The position numbers were made by a program, and so were the translations under genes. Under the pieces are notes generated by a model that was not told the origin of the DNA, did no database searches, and saw only the letters and a list, made by a program, of their open reading frames with translations. 64,000 nucleotides of DNA from Brevibacterium picturae (lineage in GTDB: Bacteria > Actinomycetota > Actinomycetes > Actinomycetales > Brevibacteriaceae), in NCBI RefSeq assembly GCF_900105045.1, contig NZ_LT629739.1, positions 1,922,001-1,986,000 of the forward strand, given 5' to 3'. Shown piece after piece: positions 42,961-52,126 of this stretch; position 1 is the first letter of the stretch, and every line of letters starts with the position of its first letter.

Positions 42961-43500
42961 TCAGCCGCTGATTTCGACCGATTCCAAGACGACTGGTTCA
43001 ACCGGCTTGTCCATGGCAGCGGTGCGGACATTGTTGATGTCGTCGGCGACCTTCTGCGAGGCCTCGTCGGCGACCTCGCCGAAGATGGTGTGCTTGCCGT
43101 TGAGCCACGGTGTTTCGGCGGTCGTGATGAAGAACTGCGAACCGTTGGTGCCGCGTCCCATCTGCTTGCCGGCATTGGCCATGGCCAGCAGGTACTTGCG
43201 ATCGAACTGGAGTTCCGGGTGGATCTCATCGTCGAAGGTGTAACCGGGCCCGCCGGTGCCGGTGCCCAGCGGGCAGCCGCCCTGGATCATGAAGTCCGAG
43301 ATGATGCGGTGGAAGTTGAGGCCGTCATAGAACGGACGCTTGGTGGGTTCGCCGGTCGCAGGATCGGTGAACTCACGCTCGCCCTTGGCCAGTTCCACGA
43401 AGTTGGCAACGGTCTTCGGGGCGTGGTTGCCGAAGAGGTTGATGGTGATGTCACCGTGGTTGGTGTGCAGGATCGCTGTGTGCGTAGAAGCTGTAGTCAT
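42961..43500 (-). CDS. ppiA: cyclophilin-type peptidyl-prolyl cis-trans isomerase
   Basis: This 179-residue cytoplasmic cyclophilin has conserved catalytic FHRIISDFMIQGGCPLGTGT (Arg of the active site), QFFITTAETPWLNGKHTIFG and LAMANAG. It speeds proline isomerisation in folding proteins. AAGAAT (43512..43507) lies 6 nt before the ATG, with no ribosome site, again suggesting a leaderless message. Confidence 0.94.
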   Translation of the reverse strand: MTTASTHTAILHTNHGDITINLFGNHAPKTVANFVELAKGEREFTDPATGEPTKRPFYDGLNFHRIISDFMIQGGCPLGTGTGGPGYTFDDEIHPELQFDRKYLLAMANAGKQMGRGTNGSQFFITTAETPWLNGKHTIFGEVADEASQKVADDINNVRTAAMDKPVEPVVLESVEISG

Positions 43501-43666
43501 AGGGGCATTCTTTCACGCCCTCACTGCTTCCGCAGATTCTCCTGCCTCGGATTGCGGACTCTGTCAGCGTTTCTGCAGACAATTTCATGACAGCCTGGTG
43601 TCCGGCAGCTTGCACCTAGGCCTTAGACTGAGACAGATCAATTGACCCCGACAAAGAGGATTGGGA

Positions 43667-44536
43667 ATGTTCATGTCGAAGAAGTCAGCTCGAGATCCGT
43701 TCACTTCGAAGCTCGATTCCGCGAAGAAGACGTCACTCCGAGTCCTGGCCGATGCCAGCGGGGCCGCAAGTCCAAAGCTCCGCGAAGCCGCTGACAAGGC
43801 ACGCCCTCAGGTCGAAGCCCTTGCAGAGAAGGCTCGACCGCAGGTTGAGGCCCTTGCCGATCGTGCCGAGGGTCTTGCCGTCAAGGCACGCCCCCAAGTC
43901 GAAGCATTCGCAGACAAGGCGAACGAACAGGTTCACGCGTGGGCGGACAAGCTCGATGCCTACCGTCCAGAGGCCACCGAACGCGCCGGCAAGTTCGCGT
44001 CGAACGCCGCCAACTCGCTGGCAACTGTTGAGACACCGCAGCTCGTCGACGATCTCGCCGTGCGCCTGACCGGAGACAAGAAGGCCGTGAAGAAGGCTCG
44101 CAAGGCCCTCACGAACGCCGGAAAGCGCATCCAGAAGGACACCACACGCAAGTCCGGTGGCGGCAAGGCCGCAGTCGTGTGGACTCTGGTCATCGGTTCG
44201 GCAGCCGGAATCGGCTACTACGTGTGGAAGAAGGCACAGCCGGTCGAGGATCCATGGTCGACACCGCTGCCCAACAACCGTCCGGAAGATGCCCGTCCGG
44301 TGGGCTCGACACCCGCTTCCCGCCAGACAGCAGCACCCGAGGTCTCGCAGACAGCAGTGCCCGATTCGAAGACCGCCGAGGCGGCCGCTGCCACGACACC
44401 GACCCCGAAGCCCGCGAGCGAGGCCAAGGACACCAAGGCCACACCGGCGACCGTCGTCAAGCCGGCCGAGGATTCGAAGTCAGCCGCGGAGAAGTCATCC
44501 GCCGAGACCGAAGAAGACAAGAACGCCAAGCACTGA
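43667..44536 (+). CDS. membrane protein with 11-residue amphipathic repeats
   Basis: I do not recognise a named family. The 289 residues contain, at about 36-95, tandem 11-mers of the form DKARPQVEALA, EKARPQVEALA, KARPQVEAFA and DKANEQVHAWA, predicted to form an amphipathic helix of the apolipoprotein/late-embryogenesis type that lies on a membrane. A basic segment (KKAVKKARKALTNAGKRIQK), one transmembrane helix (AAVVWTLVIGSAAGIGYYVW, about 168-187) and a Pro/Ala/Thr/Glu-rich tail follow. AGAGGA lies 6 nt before ATG 43667, and TAGACT at 43624-43629 may be its -10. Confidence 0.75.
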   Translation: MFMSKKSARDPFTSKLDSAKKTSLRVLADASGAASPKLREAADKARPQVEALAEKARPQVEALADRAEGLAVKARPQVEAFADKANEQVHAWADKLDAYRPEATERAGKFASNAANSLATVETPQLVDDLAVRLTGDKKAVKKARKALTNAGKRIQKDTTRKSGGGKAAVVWTLVIGSAAGIGYYVWKKAQPVEDPWSTPLPNNRPEDARPVGSTPASRQTAAPEVSQTAVPDSKTAEAAAATTPTPKPASEAKDTKATPATVVKPAEDSKSAAEKSSAETEEDKNAKH

Positions 44537-44548
44537 TCTGCTCTGATC

Positions 44549-44568
44549 TGCCGGTCAGCTGACCGGCA
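44549..44568. terminator. perfect 20-bp palindrome after the 11-mer-repeat gene
   Basis: TGCCGGTCAGCTGACCGGCA reads the same on both strands and lies 12 bp past the stop codon. It may act with the larger hairpin just downstream. Confidence 0.6.
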
Positions 44569-44579
44569 CAGACAGATTG

Positions 44580-44643
44580 AACGGCTCCCGCCGCTGAAGT
44601 CCACTCACAGGAAACGGTGAGAACACCAGCGACGGGAGCCGTT
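44580..44643. terminator. long two-part hairpin between convergent genes
   Basis: AACGGCTCCCG-c-CGCTG (44580-44596) pairs with CAGCG-a-CGGGAGCCGTT (44627-44643), with one internal mismatch. The loop holds a smaller stem CTCAC/GTGAG. It sits between the 11-mer-repeat gene and the MFS gene and could end both transcripts. Confidence 0.8.
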
Positions 44644-44677
44644 CGTCATTCATCCAGAACCTATATTCATCGCGAAC

Positions 44678-45949
44678 CTATTCGCCCAGAACCTCACGCC
44701 TGCTGGCCGACCCGCCGCCTCGGAACCGGCCGGAGATCCGAACCGCCAGCAGTCCTGAGATCGTGAACGTAAGAGTCGCTGCGAAGATGAGCAGGATCGG
44801 GGCCGTCCAGCCGTCGGTGACATTGCCCAACCAGCCCGCGAACGGCGGGGCCAGCGTGGCGGCGAGGTAGCCGCCGCCCTGCACCCGGGCAGAAGCGGAT
44901 GCAGTCTCCCGGTCGCTTCCGGCGGTGCGAGCGATGATGGAGAAGATCGCGGTGAATCCGCCGCCCTGTGCGACTCCGCCGGTGATCGCCCACAGCACGT
45001 ATGAACTCGGGGCCAACAGCAGCCCGACGGGCAGCGAGATCCACAGTGCGGCGATGATCGCCACCGGCACCCAGGGCTTGGTCCGAGCCGCCAGCAGCGG
45101 CACACCGAATGCTCCGAGAATGGCGGCGACCTGGAACAGCGAGGCTGTGCCGCCCGCGGCTGCCGAGTCCAATCCTCCTGTGTCAGAGAGGATCGAGGGC
45201 AGCCATGTCGTGGTCGTGTAGTAGGCGATCGACTGTCCGCTGAAGGTGATCACGAGCAGCGCGATGATGGCACGGAATTCCGGAGGGGCCTCGCGCCAGG
45301 GTCGACGCGTCTCAGCGGGCTCCGGTGCCGCTGACGCTTCCTCCGAGGCCGCGAACAGCGCACTGCGTCTGACCCGCAGCCGGATCACGAACAGCCAGTA
45401 GACGAGTCCGAGCACGGCCAGACCGCCCCAGATGGCCACGGCCCACCGCCACCCGATCACTGCCGCCAAGGGCCCCGTGCCGAGGAGGGTGATCATGGAA
45501 CCGACATTCATGGTGGCCGAATACAGTCCGGTCACCATCGACACCTGACTCCACGGGACTTCGCGCCGAATGATCACCGGCACCGCGATATTGCCCAAGG
45601 TGATGGCGAAGCCGATGATTCCGGTGCCCGCGAGCACGAGCCAGGGCGGCCCGATCGAGCGCAGCACGGTTCCCAGCAGGACACCGGTGAGGCAGGACAG
45701 CACGGCCGCCTCCGCACCGAACCGCCCGATCGTCTTGCCCGCAATAGGGGTGACGAGGGCGAACAGCAGCACCGGCAGGCCTGTGAGGAGACCTACCCCC
45801 GCCGCGCTCAGCCCCGTATCGTCCTGGATGTCGCCGAGGACGGCCGTCGGAGCGATGATCGGTGCCCGCAGGTTGATCGCCAGGACGACGATGCCCACGA
45901 CCATCCACGGCAGCATCCGCCGGGCGACGGACGGATCCGGCTGGTTCAC
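44678..45949 (-). CDS. MFS transporter, CynX/NimT family
   Basis: This 423-residue protein has twelve hydrophobic helices. The CynX-type opening VVLAINLRAPIIAPTAVLGDI and segments PWSQVSMVTGLYSATMNVGS and VRLRV after helix 6 place it in the cyanate/nitroimidazole transporter branch. The substrate is unknown. The GTG start overlaps the argS stop by 4 nt (GTGA), so it is translated from the argS message. The C-terminal tail is basic. Confidence 0.88.
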   Translation of the reverse strand: MNQPDPSVARRMLPWMVVGIVVLAINLRAPIIAPTAVLGDIQDDTGLSAAGVGLLTGLPVLLFALVTPIAGKTIGRFGAEAAVLSCLTGVLLGTVLRSIGPPWLVLAGTGIIGFAITLGNIAVPVIIRREVPWSQVSMVTGLYSATMNVGSMITLLGTGPLAAVIGWRWAVAIWGGLAVLGLVYWLFVIRLRVRRSALFAASEEASAAPEPAETRRPWREAPPEFRAIIALLVITFSGQSIAYYTTTTWLPSILSDTGGLDSAAAGGTASLFQVAAILGAFGVPLLAARTKPWVPVAIIAALWISLPVGLLLAPSSYVLWAITGGVAQGGGFTAIFSIIARTAGSDRETASASARVQGGGYLAATLAPPFAGWLGNVTDGWTAPILLIFAATLTFTISGLLAVRISGRFRGGGSASRREVLGE

Positions 45950-47670
45950 ATGCGCTCGGGCACGCGAATGCCGAGAACCCCGAGGCCGGCCTCAAGCACT
46001 TCGAGGACGGTCTGGCTCAGCCGCAGCCGGGAATCGCGCATCTCGGCGGATTCGGCGATGAGGACCGGGCACTGCTCGTAGAACGAGGTGAATGACTGGG
46101 CCAGGTCGAAGAGGTACGTGGCCAGACGGTGCGGCGTGGACCCGGCCACCACCTCGGCGATGACATCGGAGAGTCCGAGGAGCGCCAGACCCAGATCACG
46201 TTCGGCAGGCTCGCCGAGGTGGATCGGCGCAGTCGTGAATGCATCCCCGTCCGCCTTGCGCAGGATCGAGCGGATCCGTGCGCCGGCATACTGCAGATAG
46301 GGTGCGGTGTTGCCGATGGGGGCAAGCATGCGGTCGAGATCGAAGGTGTAGCTCGTGTCGTGGGCGACGGAGAGGTCGGCGTACTTCACCGCTCCGATGC
46401 CCACGGCCTTGGCCACGACGGCTTCCTCCTCGGCATCGAACTCGGCATTCGACTCTTGGAGGGTGGTCTTGGCACGGGCGACCGCCTCCTCGAGGAGTTC
46501 AGCCAAGCGCAGCGGGGCGCCGGAGCGGGTGCGCAGGATCTTCCCGTCATCGCCGAGCACATTGCCGATCTTCACGTGCTCGAATTCGACGCCCTCGGGC
46601 AGCCAGCCGGCGGCGCGGGCGATGGCAAAGACCATCTCGAAGTGCATGGCCTGCGGGGTGCCGACGACATAGAGCACACGGTCGGCATTGAGGGTGCGCA
46701 CGCGGTGGCGGACGGCCGCGAGGTCCGTCGTGGCATAGCCGTAGCCGCCGTCGGATTTGCGGATGATGAGCGGCAGCGGATCGCCGTCGCGGCCGGTGAA
46801 GCCCTCGGGGAACACACATAGGGCACCGTCGCTGATGCGGGCCAGCCCTTGGTCCTCGAGGTCCTGGCAGACCGCGGCGAGGTCATCATTGTAGATGCTC
46901 TCACCTGCGAGGTTGTCATCAGTCAGGGTGACGTCGAGGAGTGAGTAGATGTGGTTGAAGTAGATCCGTGAGAAGCCGACGAGGCGCTCCCACAGCTCAA
47001 GGGTCTGCTCATCGCCGCCCTGCAGCGCGACAACGCGGGCCCGGGCGCGGGTGGCGAAGGCCTCGTCGCTGTCGAACTTCGCACGTGCGGCCTGGTAGAA
47101 GGCGTTCGGATTGGCCGAGATGTCCTGGGCCGTCTCCGACTCGATGCCCACGTCGAGGAGATGCTCGATGAGCATGCCGAACGGAGTGCCCCAGTCACCG
47201 ATGTGGTTCTGGCGCACGACGGTGTTGCCGAAGAATTCGTGCGTGCGAGCCAGAGCATCGCCGACGACGGTGGTCCGCAGGTGGCCGACGTGCATCTCCT
47301 TGGCGACGTTCGGCGCCGAATAGTCGATGACGATGCGCTGTCCGCTCGCCTCGGACTCGGCCTCGACCACGCCACCCTGGTTGAGGGTCGAAGCCAGGAA
47401 TTCGGAGGTGAAGGTGAGGTTGATGAATCCGGGGCCGGAGATCTCCGGAGGCTCGCAGATGTCGGCGAGGTCGAGGTTGTCCACGATCGTGGTCGCGATG
47501 TCGCGTGGTTTGGACTTCAGCTCCTTCGCCAGCGGCAGCGCCACGTTCGCCTGGAAGTCGGCGAACTGACTGCTTCTGATCACGGGGTCGCGTCGCGTGA
47601 AATCCTCGCCGAAGGAGAGTTCGAGGGCGAGTGCGAAACGATCGTTGAGAAGCGAAGTCAATGATGGCAT
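45946..47670 (-). CDS. argS: arginyl-tRNA synthetase
   Basis: This 574-residue class I synthetase has the N-terminal Arg-tRNA D-loop-binding domain (residues 1-95), then SAPNVAKEMHVGHLRTTVVG with the HIGH-equivalent HVGH at 127-130. ArgS lacks a canonical KMSKS, and the region MLGDDGKILRTRSG-like (GNVLGDDGKILRTRSGAP) takes its place. A DALR anticodon-binding domain ends the protein. The ATG is preceded by TAGAAT (47682..47677) exactly 6 nt upstream, an essential gene with a leaderless-type promoter. Confidence 0.96.
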   Translation of the reverse strand: MPSLTSLLNDRFALALELSFGEDFTRRDPVIRSSQFADFQANVALPLAKELKSKPRDIATTIVDNLDLADICEPPEISGPGFINLTFTSEFLASTLNQGGVVEAESEASGQRIVIDYSAPNVAKEMHVGHLRTTVVGDALARTHEFFGNTVVRQNHIGDWGTPFGMLIEHLLDVGIESETAQDISANPNAFYQAARAKFDSDEAFATRARARVVALQGGDEQTLELWERLVGFSRIYFNHIYSLLDVTLTDDNLAGESIYNDDLAAVCQDLEDQGLARISDGALCVFPEGFTGRDGDPLPLIIRKSDGGYGYATTDLAAVRHRVRTLNADRVLYVVGTPQAMHFEMVFAIARAAGWLPEGVEFEHVKIGNVLGDDGKILRTRSGAPLRLAELLEEAVARAKTTLQESNAEFDAEEEAVVAKAVGIGAVKYADLSVAHDTSYTFDLDRMLAPIGNTAPYLQYAGARIRSILRKADGDAFTTAPIHLGEPAERDLGLALLGLSDVIAEVVAGSTPHRLATYLFDLAQSFTSFYEQCPVLIAESAEMRDSRLRLSQTVLEVLEAGLGVLGIRVPERM

Positions 47671-47737
47671 GTCACCATTCTATTGGTCAGGCGCCGACCG
47701 CGCCGCATGGGCCGCGTCACCTCGGCGCGCAAGCTTG

Positions 47738-47753
47738 TAATGTAGGTCACGTG
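47738..47753 (+). promoter_or_regulatory. leaderless promoter of the tricorn gene
   Basis: TAATGT (47738-47743) ends 7 nt before the GTG at 47751. No ribosome-binding site is present. The argS promoter faces the other way 55 bp to the left. Confidence 0.5.
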
Positions 47754-50700
47754 ACTTCGAATTCTTACCTCCGGTACCCACACATCCATGGCGATCTCAT
47801 CACCTTCACGGCCGACGACGACGTCTGGCTCGCCCCGTCATCCGGCGGTCGGGCATGGCGTCTGACCTCGGATCACGTTCCCGTCCGCAGCCCGCGGATC
47901 TCCCCGGACGGAACACATATCGCCTATGTGTCCTTCCGTGACGGACACCCTGAGCTCATGCTCGCCGAGGTGGCGTCCGGGGCCCTGCGACGGCTCAGCT
48001 GGCTGGGTGGATCGACGACGACGATGCTCGGGTGGGCCGATGAGCACCATATTCTCATCGGGTCCAATGCCGGTGAGTTCGAGGTCCGCAATCATGTGGT
48101 GAAGTCCGTGGGCCTCGACGGCAGCGTCGAACGCCTGTCACTCGGTCGGGCCTCGGGCCTGGGCAGGCACCACTCGGGTGTCACCGCTCTGTCCACACCG
48201 TTTTCTCGTCCCCCCGCGCACTGGAAGCGCTATCGCGGCGGCACCGCGCCGAGGCTGTGGCTCGATCGATCCGGTGACGCCGCCGGATCTGGTGCCCAGT
48301 GGCAGCGTCTGCTGCGCGAAGAGGAGGCATCGCTGACCGATCCGATCTGGGTCGGCGACTCGTTGCTCTTCACCTCGGACCGGGCCGCCACCTTCCCTGA
48401 GCATGCGCATGAGCAGGCCAACCTGTGGATCTGGGACGGTCTCGCGACGCAGACCGGGGCAACGCGCGGCGGATCGGACCAGGCCGCGGCCGGAGAACCT
48501 CGGCAGCTGACGTTCCAGACCGAGGCCGAGGGCTATGTCCGCGATGCCACGACCGATGGAACCCGCATCGTGTGGCACAGCCACGGGGAGATTCGCATCC
48601 TCGACAGCCTCGATGCGCAGATCAGGACCCTGCAGGTGCAGCTTCCCGGCACCGGGGTGCAGCCGCTCAACATCGATCCCACTTCCAGCACACTGACCGT
48701 CGTCCCAGACCACGGCGGCAATGCCTCGGTGGTGGAATGGCGCGGAAAGACCTTCTGGCTGGCCCATCGCGAAGGACCCGCGCGGGCGCTGTGCGCGGAT
48801 TCATCGATCCGCACCCGCGAACCCGTCGTGCTCGGACAGACCGGACTGGCCGCGTACATCACCGATGTCGAAGGTGAGGACTCGATCGAGGTCCGGGCGG
48901 TCTCCGGTGACAAGCCGCCTCGGCGAATCGGGGCCGGAGCCCTGGGACGTGTCCTCGACATGGCCTCCGACCCGGCGGGGAAGACCCTGGCCACGATCTC
49001 CCACGACGGCAGCATCCGCCTCGTCGAGGTCGGCAACGGCAGGACCCGCCTGGTGGGGCATTCGGGCTTCGGTGAGGCCAGAACTCCTCGGTTCTCACCG
49101 GACGGCCGCTATCTCGTGTGGTCGCAGCCGACCCAGGGCGAGGAAATGCTGGAGCGGCTGATGATCGTCGACACCAAGTCCGACCGTTCAGGTCAGGCAC
49201 TGACAAGTGGGAAGTACAACGACTTTTCACCGGCGTTCACAGCCGATGGCAAATACGTTGCGTTCCTGTCGGATCGGACCTTTGATCCCTCCTACAATCA
49301 GCATTCCTTCGACCTGTCGTTCAACGGTGTCACCAGGCCGTGGCTGCTGCCGCTGAGTTCGACGGAGCCCGCACCTTTCGGGCCGAGTGCCGGCGGGTGG
49401 GCGATCAGCGAGGTCACCGAAGACGCCGCGAAGGCAGAGAAGGCCAAGGCGGAGAAGACCGTCGTCACCGACGAGGTCGAACTGGAAGGGGCAGAGGAGA
49501 GGATCGTCGCGTTCCCCGTCTCCTCGGGTGTCTTCCGGAATCTCAAGGCCGCCGAGGGTGGCGTTCTGTGGATGCGCACCGGTGATGCCGAAGACGGTGA
49601 ACTCGGCGACAAGCACTCCGGGGATGCCGGTGAGAAGCCGAGCGAAGTCGTCCAGTACTTCGACTTCGCCAAGCGCAAGGTCTCCACCGTCGTCGACAAG
49701 GCCGATGACTATGCGGCGACCGGTGACGGCAAGCTCATCATCGTCACCGCCGATGGAGACGTCGCGGTGCGACCGGCCACCCGCAAGGTCGAGGCCGATG
49801 ACGACGATTCGGTCTCCGTGGATCTCACCCGTCTGCGGTTCGAACTCGATCAGCGGGCCGAATGGCTGCAGATGTTCGAGGAGAACTCCCGCATCATGCG
49901 CGACCACTATTGGCGCGCGGACATGAACGGAGTGAATTGGGAAGGCGTGACCCTGCGCTGGCGCCGAGTCGCCGCGAAGGCGCTGACCCACGATGATCTC
50001 GTCGACATCCTGTGGGAGACCGTGGGCGAACTCAACACCTCGCATGCCTATGTCTCTCCGTCCGCCCCGCCCGGTGACCAGTCGAAGAAGCTCGGCTTCC
50101 TGGGCGCGGATCTGGAACGCACCGATCAGGGGTGGAAACTTGCCCGCATCCTGCCCGGTGAGAGCAGTGACCCAGCTGCCAGGTCGCCATTGCGCCAGGC
50201 CGGTGTCGGTGCCCGCGAGGGTGATCTCATCGTCGCCGTCAATGGTCAGTCCGTCGATGACGTCCGCGGTCCGGCAGCCCACCTGGTGGGAGCGGCGGAT
50301 TCGATCGTTGAGCTCACCCTGCAGCGGGGACGCAAGGATCGAGTGGTCGCCATCATTCCCCTGGCGAATGAGGAGAAGCTGCGCTACCAGGACTGGGTCC
50401 GTTCCCGGCGGGAGTACGTGGCGGAGAAGTCCGGTGGTCGCATCGGCTACGTCCACGTCCCCGATATGATGGCCGGCGGTTGGGCGCAGCTGCACCGCGA
50501 CCTGCGCCAGGCCATGTCTGCCGAAGGCGTCATCGCCGATGTCCGCTTCAACCGAGGCGGTCACACAAGTGCCCTGGTCGCCGAACGCTTCGCCGACAGG
50601 GTCATCGCCTGGAACGCCTCCAGGAGCTACGACTCCATGCTTCCCGACCCGGAGGACACCCGCCGCGGGCCGGTGGCCTTCCTCGCGAACGAGTTCTCGG

Positions 50701-51080
50701 GCTCCGACGGTGACATCATCAACGCGCGTGTGCAGGCCAAGGGACTCGGCCCTGTCATCGGAGTCCGCACCTGGGGCGGAGTCGTCGGCATCGACGGTCG
50801 CTATGATCTGGTCGACGGCACCGGTGTGACTCAGCCGCGCTACGCCTTCTGGCTCGAGGGCAAGGGCTGGGGTGTGGAGAACTACGGTGTCGAACCGGAC
50901 ATCGAGGTCGAGCACGATCCCTCGCAGCTGTTCGGCGAGGACGATCTGCAGCTCGACCGTGCCATCGCCGAGGTGCTCGCAAGCCTGGAGGAGACGCCCG
51001 CGGCCACACCCCCGGAGCTTCCGGCCCCACGCGTCCAGTCCCCGCCCCCGGCCCAGACACCGAGCGCGCCCCCGGAGTAA
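47751..51080 (+). CDS. tricorn-type S41 protease
   Basis: This 1109-residue protein has N-terminal beta-propeller repeats (ISPDGTHIAYVSFRDG, FSPDGRYLVWS, FTADGKYVAFLSD), a second propeller region and a helical C1 domain. A PDZ-like domain (about 780-870; GAREGDLIVAVNGQSVDDVR) and the S41 catalytic domain follow. The nucleophile is the Ser of NEFSGSDGD (about 985) and GWGVENYGVEPD is the conserved end. Tricorn trims peptides made by the proteasome or Clp in the cytoplasm. It has no signal peptide. GTG 47751 is preferred over frames starting inside the argS leader. The tail is Pro-rich. Confidence 0.93.
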   Translation: MTSNSYLRYPHIHGDLITFTADDDVWLAPSSGGRAWRLTSDHVPVRSPRISPDGTHIAYVSFRDGHPELMLAEVASGALRRLSWLGGSTTTMLGWADEHHILIGSNAGEFEVRNHVVKSVGLDGSVERLSLGRASGLGRHHSGVTALSTPFSRPPAHWKRYRGGTAPRLWLDRSGDAAGSGAQWQRLLREEEASLTDPIWVGDSLLFTSDRAATFPEHAHEQANLWIWDGLATQTGATRGGSDQAAAGEPRQLTFQTEAEGYVRDATTDGTRIVWHSHGEIRILDSLDAQIRTLQVQLPGTGVQPLNIDPTSSTLTVVPDHGGNASVVEWRGKTFWLAHREGPARALCADSSIRTREPVVLGQTGLAAYITDVEGEDSIEVRAVSGDKPPRRIGAGALGRVLDMASDPAGKTLATISHDGSIRLVEVGNGRTRLVGHSGFGEARTPRFSPDGRYLVWSQPTQGEEMLERLMIVDTKSDRSGQALTSGKYNDFSPAFTADGKYVAFLSDRTFDPSYNQHSFDLSFNGVTRPWLLPLSSTEPAPFGPSAGGWAISEVTEDAAKAEKAKAEKTVVTDEVELEGAEERIVAFPVSSGVFRNLKAAEGGVLWMRTGDAEDGELGDKHSGDAGEKPSEVVQYFDFAKRKVSTVVDKADDYAATGDGKLIIVTADGDVAVRPATRKVEADDDDSVSVDLTRLRFELDQRAEWLQMFEENSRIMRDHYWRADMNGVNWEGVTLRWRRVAAKALTHDDLVDILWETVGELNTSHAYVSPSAPPGDQSKKLGFLGADLERTDQGWKLARILPGESSDPAARSPLRQAGVGAREGDLIVAVNGQSVDDVRGPAAHLVGAADSIVELTLQRGRKDRVVAIIPLANEEKLRYQDWVRSRREYVAEKSGGRIGYVHVPDMMAGGWAQLHRDLRQAMSAEGVIADVRFNRGGHTSALVAERFADRVIAWNASRSYDSMLPDPEDTRRGPVAFLANEFSGSDGDIINARVQAKGLGPVIGVRTWGGVVGIDGRYDLVDGTGVTQPRYAFWLEGKGWGVENYGVEPDIEVEHDPSQLFGEDDLQLDRAIAEVLASLEETPAATPPELPAPRVQSPPPAQTPSAPPE

Positions 51081-51210
51081 TCCCAGGCCCGGGCACCGGG
51101 CGCGGCGGCGGTGTAACCCCCAGGCTCTCAGCAGGACGCGGCACTCCGTCGCAGCAGACCCCGAGGAGGCCAAGGACGCTTGCGACGCTGCGCCTCGGCG
51201 CAATCGCCTC

Positions 51211-51268
51211 GTCATAGTGGACTGGCGGTCGATTCTGAACGGAAAATCGACCGTTTGCCCACTATGAC
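51211..51268. terminator. long two-part hairpin downstream of the tricorn gene
   Basis: GTCATAGTGG (51211-51220) pairs with CCACTATGAC (51259-51268), and inside it CGGTCGATT (51226-51234) pairs with AATCGACCG (51245-51253). A 5+5-nt internal loop separates the two stems. It lies 130 bp past the tricorn stop and 27 bp before the end of the convergent gene. The rest of this 214-bp gap shows nothing. Confidence 0.75.
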
Positions 51269-51294
51269 GCTCGCTGGTCAGCGCAACCGATGAT

Positions 51295-51882
51295 TCAGCG
51301 GCCGTCGACCGCGACGAGCGCCCAGAGGCCGAACGCCAGGAGCACGAATCCCGAGAAGATTCCGCTGAAGATCGGAATGAATGCTGGGATCGAAGCGAAG
51401 AACGCGATGAAGCCAGCGATGCCGCACAGTGTGACGACCGTGGCGAGAATATGGAATCGGTTGAGTTTGAACACGTGGCCGAGCGCATAGAAGTGGGTGC
51501 CGACGACGAATGCCACCCAGGCCACTCCGAGCTCGGGATGTCCGAGACCGCTCAACAGCCTGGAACCGCCGAAAAGTGCCAGCGCTTCGACCGCGACGAT
51601 GATCCAATAGCTGCGCCCGAAGGGCACGGCCCGGCGTGGTGCCGACTCGGCCGACCCGGCGGGGGAGACCTGAGCCCGCCTCTTGCTGCCCAGTCTCCGG
51701 ATGGCGAGGAACACGATGACGGCGAAGGCCGCGATTCCCGTCACGAGGACGAGGATTCGGCCAAGAGTGGAGAACGACGAGCTGTTGATGATGAGGAAGA
51801 CAAGGCCGAATGCTCCGCCGATGAGGGAGCCGATCTCCGCTCCGGCAGCGGGCTGCGGTCCGATCTCGCGGGGTTGGGTCAT
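51295..51882 (-). CDS. small polytopic membrane protein, unrecognised
   Basis: This 195-residue protein has about six hydrophobic helices (GGAFGLVFLIINSSSF, ILVLVTGIAAFAVIVFLAI, SYWIIVAVEALALFGG, LGVAWVAFVVGTHFYALGHV and two more). A basic loop (RRLGSKRRAQ) follows helix 2. I do not recognise a characterised family; GTHFYALGHVFKLNRFH resembles DUF-type membrane proteins of unknown role in Actinobacteria. ATG 51882 has GGACAG just upstream, and the longer frame to 52176 runs through promoter-like sequence. Confidence 0.7.
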   Translation of the reverse strand: MTQPREIGPQPAAGAEIGSLIGGAFGLVFLIINSSSFSTLGRILVLVTGIAAFAVIVFLAIRRLGSKRRAQVSPAGSAESAPRRAVPFGRSYWIIVAVEALALFGGSRLLSGLGHPELGVAWVAFVVGTHFYALGHVFKLNRFHILATVVTLCGIAGFIAFFASIPAFIPIFSGIFSGFVLLAFGLWALVAVDGR

Positions 51883-52046
51883 CACTGTCCTGTCGAGAGT
51901 GCACGGGTGCCACAGGATCACGAGGCACGGTTCTATCATCACATTCTCGCACTCCGCACCGCGTGCTCCCGCGATTCCGCAGCAGTGATATCGGTTCTCC
52001 TGCGAAACATCATCGAGACAGGGTATTGACCTTCCTTCTGAACTAC

Positions 52047-52065
52047 TGTTCACTGGGTGTGAACA
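52047..52065. promoter_or_regulatory. operator dyad upstream of the catabolic operon
   Basis: TGTTCAC-tgggt-GTGAACA (52047-52065) is a perfect 7-nt dyad. It sits 15 nt after a good TTGACC -35 box (52026-52031) and 62 nt before the first gene. It would be placed to block transcription and is the best candidate site for the operon's own TetR repressor. Confidence 0.6.
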
Positions 52066-52126
52066 TAGATTCATTTTTCTCGCGGTGACTGCGAATGGCC
52101 GGGGAAACCAGCTTGAGGAGGCAACG

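Noticed and set aside
49227..51488. 753-residue minus-strand frame
   Set aside because: Antisense to the tricorn catalytic half; no family signatures.
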